A stretch of 64,000 nucleotides of DNA, from contig NC_065571.1 of the NCBI RefSeq assembly GCF_937616625.2, positions 16,432,501-16,496,500 on the forward strand, read 5' to 3'. Made by a program: the position numbers and the translations under genes. This document shows positions 61,087 through 64,000 of the stretch, one piece after another. Within the stretch, counting starts at the first letter, position 1. Each line of letters begins with the position of its first letter. This DNA comes from Mercurialis annua. Lineage: Eukaryota > Streptophyta > Magnoliopsida > Malpighiales > Euphorbiaceae. The notes beneath the pieces are model-generated. The model had not been told where the DNA came from. It saw only the letters and a list, made by a program, of their open reading frames with translations, and ran no database searches.

Positions 61087-61900
61087 ACCAAACTATTGAG
61101 CAAATTTTTTTTCAATCTCTTTAATCTCAATTTTTCTCTCATCTTCTTGAATCACATTTTCGAAAGGAACTGCAGATTATTTAAAAACATGATTCAAGAG
61201 ATCGACTCCACCAAGAAGACGATGATGATGGTTTAATCATCAAACCTAGTGAATCCTCTAAGCCTTTGTCCGTGGTGGGTTAATCGCATCTGGGTATTTT
61301 TTTTGCTGCCAAAATCGCATGTGGGTATTGGGTATTGGAATATGCTACTCATGGTTATTCATTTTTGGTAAAAAAAAAATTGACTGTGTCTCTTCTAAAG
61401 AATTAAATCAAGATCAGCTTTCTAATTTAAAACTGGTTTTTCTTGAAATGGATAAAGAGATTCTATCTCAGTTTTAATTGAAGAATTTTTCTGGATTTTC
61501 ATTTGAAATGGACTCCTTATTGTTGCAATGCTTCTTACTGTTGGGTTTCTCTTCTTTCTTCAAAAATTATTTGGCAAGAGTGGAATGATGAGATGTATTA
61601 GCAGAGCAGTGCCCATGCTTTCAAGAACATGGTTACGCTTTTGCGTAATGCAACAGAAATACCCATTGTAGATGCAGCAGAAATACGAAAATTAAAAGCC
61701 ATGGAAAGAGATAAGATGATGATAATGAAGTGGTAATATTAGTTTATGTTTATGGATTGTTGTTTCTATTTGAAAAGAGCTAAAGTGACAATGAACTGTG
61801 TAAGAAATTTTGAAAGGTAGTGCTCATAAGGTGTTTGAGAAAATGATTGAAAGAAGGGTACGTATAACTTAACAGTAATATATGTGAACAACATTCACTT
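61087..61900. other. Interior of foldback A right of B
   Basis: Non-repetitive sequence with exon-like segments (for example GATCGACTCCACCAAGAAG at 61201) but many stops in all frames. Origin unknown. Confidence 0.35.
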
Positions 61901-62117
61901 CCATGTCAGCATTTTTTTATGACTTGGCTTGCTTAAAAGATTATTCTGTTAGATAGACGGAGAGTGAGACCACGCTCTTTGAATTCTGTCAAATAAGGCT
62001 CTCTTAAATAAAATATGGTATGTAGAGGGACCCAGACGAGTGAAAAATTAGTACATGGACCAGATGAAAAAAAGTGTATAGTACAGGGATGTCTAGATGG
62101 ATTTAGCCAAATATGAT

Positions 62118-62539
62118 TGATTGTCTACATCATTGGATAGTAAGTAAACAAGGTTTAATGACGAGAGTAATCGTCATCAGTGGTAAGGATATCACTAAAG
62201 GTTTAGTTGTGAGGACAATAGTCCATATTATCAAGTATCAAACGAGGAAAGATAAATGAGCTATATACATTGGATAAAGAGAAAAGATCGAGGACATAAA
62301 GGCATAAGTGCATGAGAGTGCAACAAATATCGTTATAGACGAAGGTATCAAAATAAAGGTTTATCAATAACTATTGATGTTATAACATCAGAAGTGCAAG
62401 AGCTGGAATAACGATTCCATGCATCGACAAATATTACAAGATAAGTAAAGTATAACCATTATTAATAATAGCGACCAACTAAAGTAGATAAGTAAGTTTA
62501 TATGAAAATCTGAGGACAAATTTTTATAAGGGGTAAGAA
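62118..62539 (+). other. Last internal segment and polypurine tract of the large gypsy-type element
   Basis: Non-coding. ATAAGGGGTAAGAA (62526-62539) directly precedes TGTAATACTCCGTAAG and follows CTGAGGACAAAT, a common context for this lineage. Confidence 0.7.
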
Positions 62540-62572
62540 TGTAATACTCCGTAAGTTTGACGTTGCTAAGGG
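62540..62572 (+). repeat. Right LTR stub (about 33 bp)
   Basis: TGTAATACTCCGTAAGTTTG and the next bases to CTAAGG match the left LTR start with one change; beyond this the sequence is unrelated. The rest of the LTR is lost. Confidence 0.8.
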
Positions 62573-63811
62573 ACTAAGGAGTAAATTACTTTTTAAATAT
62601 GAGAGACAAAATTGTTGACAAGAACAAAATGTGGGACAAAATCGTGACAAAAACAATGTGGGTGACCATATAGTTTCATTGACTTCGTTGACTAGCATAA
62701 AAAATGGACGGAATGACTAATGAAATGTCATATCATCTGATTTTCAAATAAGAAGAATTAAAATGTGAATTATGTCAAATGTGACGGGTGTGATAATAAT
62801 TTGTTCATTATTTAATACGTTTGAGCATTTATTTTCTCATGTTAATGCCAATGACTTTTAGAAAACAATTCCACAACTAATCTCTCGAGTTGGCAACTAT
62901 CAAGGAAGGGGAAGATGGCGATAACACCAACATATATCCAACTCTACAGAGTCAACATTCAGCTCAACAAATAATTACTCACACTTTACAAGCAAACTTT
63001 CTTTCTTTCTTCTTATTTATTTTCCTTCTTTCTTCGTTTTCTTACTCTTTCCAAATCTTTACCAAGAAAAAAATCCCACTTCCCCATTATAAATTTTGAT
63101 GGTTTTTAATTGAATTAAAAATTTAAGAAACGACAAATCATATTCGTTCTTATTTAACCAAAAAATAATTTAAAATAAAATAGATTTATCCCTTGAATAG
63201 AAATCTATCATTACTCTACTTTCTCCCAAAAAAAAATTTCTTTATTTTTAGGAATCAAATTAAATTCTAGTTAAAGATATTCAACAGTAAATATATAATA
63301 CATGTAAATATAATAGTATTTTAATAAATAATAACATAATTGAATATTATACTATTTTTATAAATCAAATATATAATTTATATGTTTATTCAAAAAATAA
63401 TGTTATGTTTTCTAAATTAATAAAATTATTTTATTATTATTATTGTTTATTTTTATTATATGTTTACCGTATTAAAAATTATATAATCATATTTACTTTT
63501 TAAAAAAAAAATATTTTAAATATTTTATATAGTAATAATAAATATAAGAAAGTAACTTAGTTCTCATTTTTTCATACTATTTTATTAAAACAAACAAAAA
63601 ATATTCGGCATTTACCTAAGCTTAATCCTTGCATTTAAACTCTGCATTGCTATTTTTCTTATTTTTGTGTTTCTATATTAACTTATTTAAGTTTATTAAC
63701 AAATAGTTCGGTATGGTTAGCTCATCTTCATTCCTTACATTCTCAACGTCTAATAGCCTAATCCCCTTTTCCACTTTCACTATCCCCTCATAGACATTTC
63801 TTGATCTCTTA
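62573..63811 (+). other. Intergenic region and promoter/5' UTR of the ABCG gene
   Basis: AT-rich; no ORF with a domain. 63720-63811 is pyrimidine-rich (CTTCATTCCTTACATTC, CCCCTTTTCCACTTTCAC), as in a plant 5' UTR. An in-frame TAG at 63791 precedes the ATG. Confidence 0.5.
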
Positions 63812-64000
63812 ATGGAATTACCCGTGACATCGCCGGTTTCCGGTGGTCGGAAAATTTCATATAGACTAGAAACAAGAAATTTATCTTACAAGTTATGTAG
63901 CAAATTTGATGAGCTAAATTGGTTTTGTTTTGGTAAGAAAACAAATGATAAATTCATCCTCAAGGAAGTTAGCTGTGAAGCTAGGCCCGGAGAGATTACT
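63812..64000 (+). CDS. ABCG half-transporter, N-terminal 63 codons (cut by window edge)
   Basis: Open from the ATG at 63812 to the window end. The protein begins MELPVTSPVSGGRK, then Y-R-L-E-T-R-N-L-S-Y-K-L, a Cys-containing C-S-K-F-D-E-L-N-W-F-C-F-G segment and I-L-K-E-V-S-C-E-A-R-P-G-E-I-T. This is the start of the nucleotide-binding domain of plant ABCG half-transporters of the ABCG5/ABCG10 type; the Walker A loop is expected just beyond the edge. These proteins sit in the plasma membrane and export lipophilic compounds, but the substrate cannot be told here. An upstream in-frame stop supports this start. Confidence 0.85.
   Translation, partial: MELPVTSPVSGGRKISYRLETRNLSYKLCSKFDELNWFCFGKKTNDKFILKEVSCEARPGEIT

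Larger units (their letters stand above)
53265..62108. mobile_element. Mutator-like foldback element A, carrying foldback B
   Basis: 9-bp duplication AAATATGAT (53256-53264, 62109-62117). Arms: left GGCTAAACCTATCTAG, right the reverse of GGCTAAATCCATCTAG, matching for about 200 bp. Excluding B and its content, about 1.4 kb remains. The part 61087-61900 has gene-like but non-open sequence of unknown origin. Confidence 0.92.
44753..62572 (+). mobile_element. Large gypsy-type element without readable coding capacity, with nested insertions
   Basis: Left LTR 44753-48231, PBS, a long non-coding internal region, a purine tract and the first ~33 bp of a right LTR that then breaks off. No gag or pol residue pattern is seen in 48248-49421, 51096-53255 or 62118-62525. 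After subtracting insertions the internal region is about 3.8 kb. This fits a LARD-like or long-decayed Tekay-type element. Confidence 0.75.

Overview
The window is nuclear DNA from a plant, most likely a eudicot. Two host genes are recognisable: a nucleus-encoded organellar RNA-editing factor of the MORF8/RIP1 type with four exons (37730-40337, minus strand), and the first 63 codons of an ABCG half-transporter that runs off the right edge (63812-64000, plus strand). Almost everything else is transposable elements, many nested, in AT-rich intergenic sequence. I cannot name the species from sequence alone.

Left block, 1-15584: a tandem Ty3/gypsy chromovirus (Tekay/Del type) on the minus strand, arranged LTR-internal-LTR-internal-LTR with an exact 7159-bp period. 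The first internal copy keeps an open 1555-codon gag-pol-chromodomain frame. The second is broken by one nonsense codon. To its right (15585-16697) is an inverted remnant of a Tat-type element.

Nested block, 17313-36757: a non-autonomous hAT-like element with an 8-bp target duplication carries a 2.7-kb gypsy LTR. That LTR was split by a Tat-lineage element (18304-26323, TSD GTTAC) and by a 3.05-kb solo LTR (27435-30484, TSD GGTAT). The Tat element has lost gag, has two RNase H domains, and bears a degraded antisense gene with a clear intron. The rest of the hAT body holds a hAT MITE, two near-identical 9-bp-TSD MITEs, a tRNA-derived SINE and a LINE fragment.

Gene island, 36758-44752: a short tandem repeat, the MORF gene, a Mutator-like foldback element containing a Stowaway MITE, LINE 3' fragments, and a foldback element with a dense GAGGAGC palindrome cluster.

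Right block, 44753-62572: a large gypsy-type element with no readable coding capacity (LTR 3479 bp, initiator-Met PBS, right LTR reduced to a stub). It is interrupted by a foldback element (49431-51086) and by a nest three elements deep: foldback A (53265-62108), foldback B (53614-61077), and a young Athila-derived element (54981-61058) that encodes only a gag-derived zinc-knuckle protein. Each of these levels has its own intact target-site duplication, so insertion order can be read directly. Coordinates and target duplications were read by eye; no searches or alignments were run.
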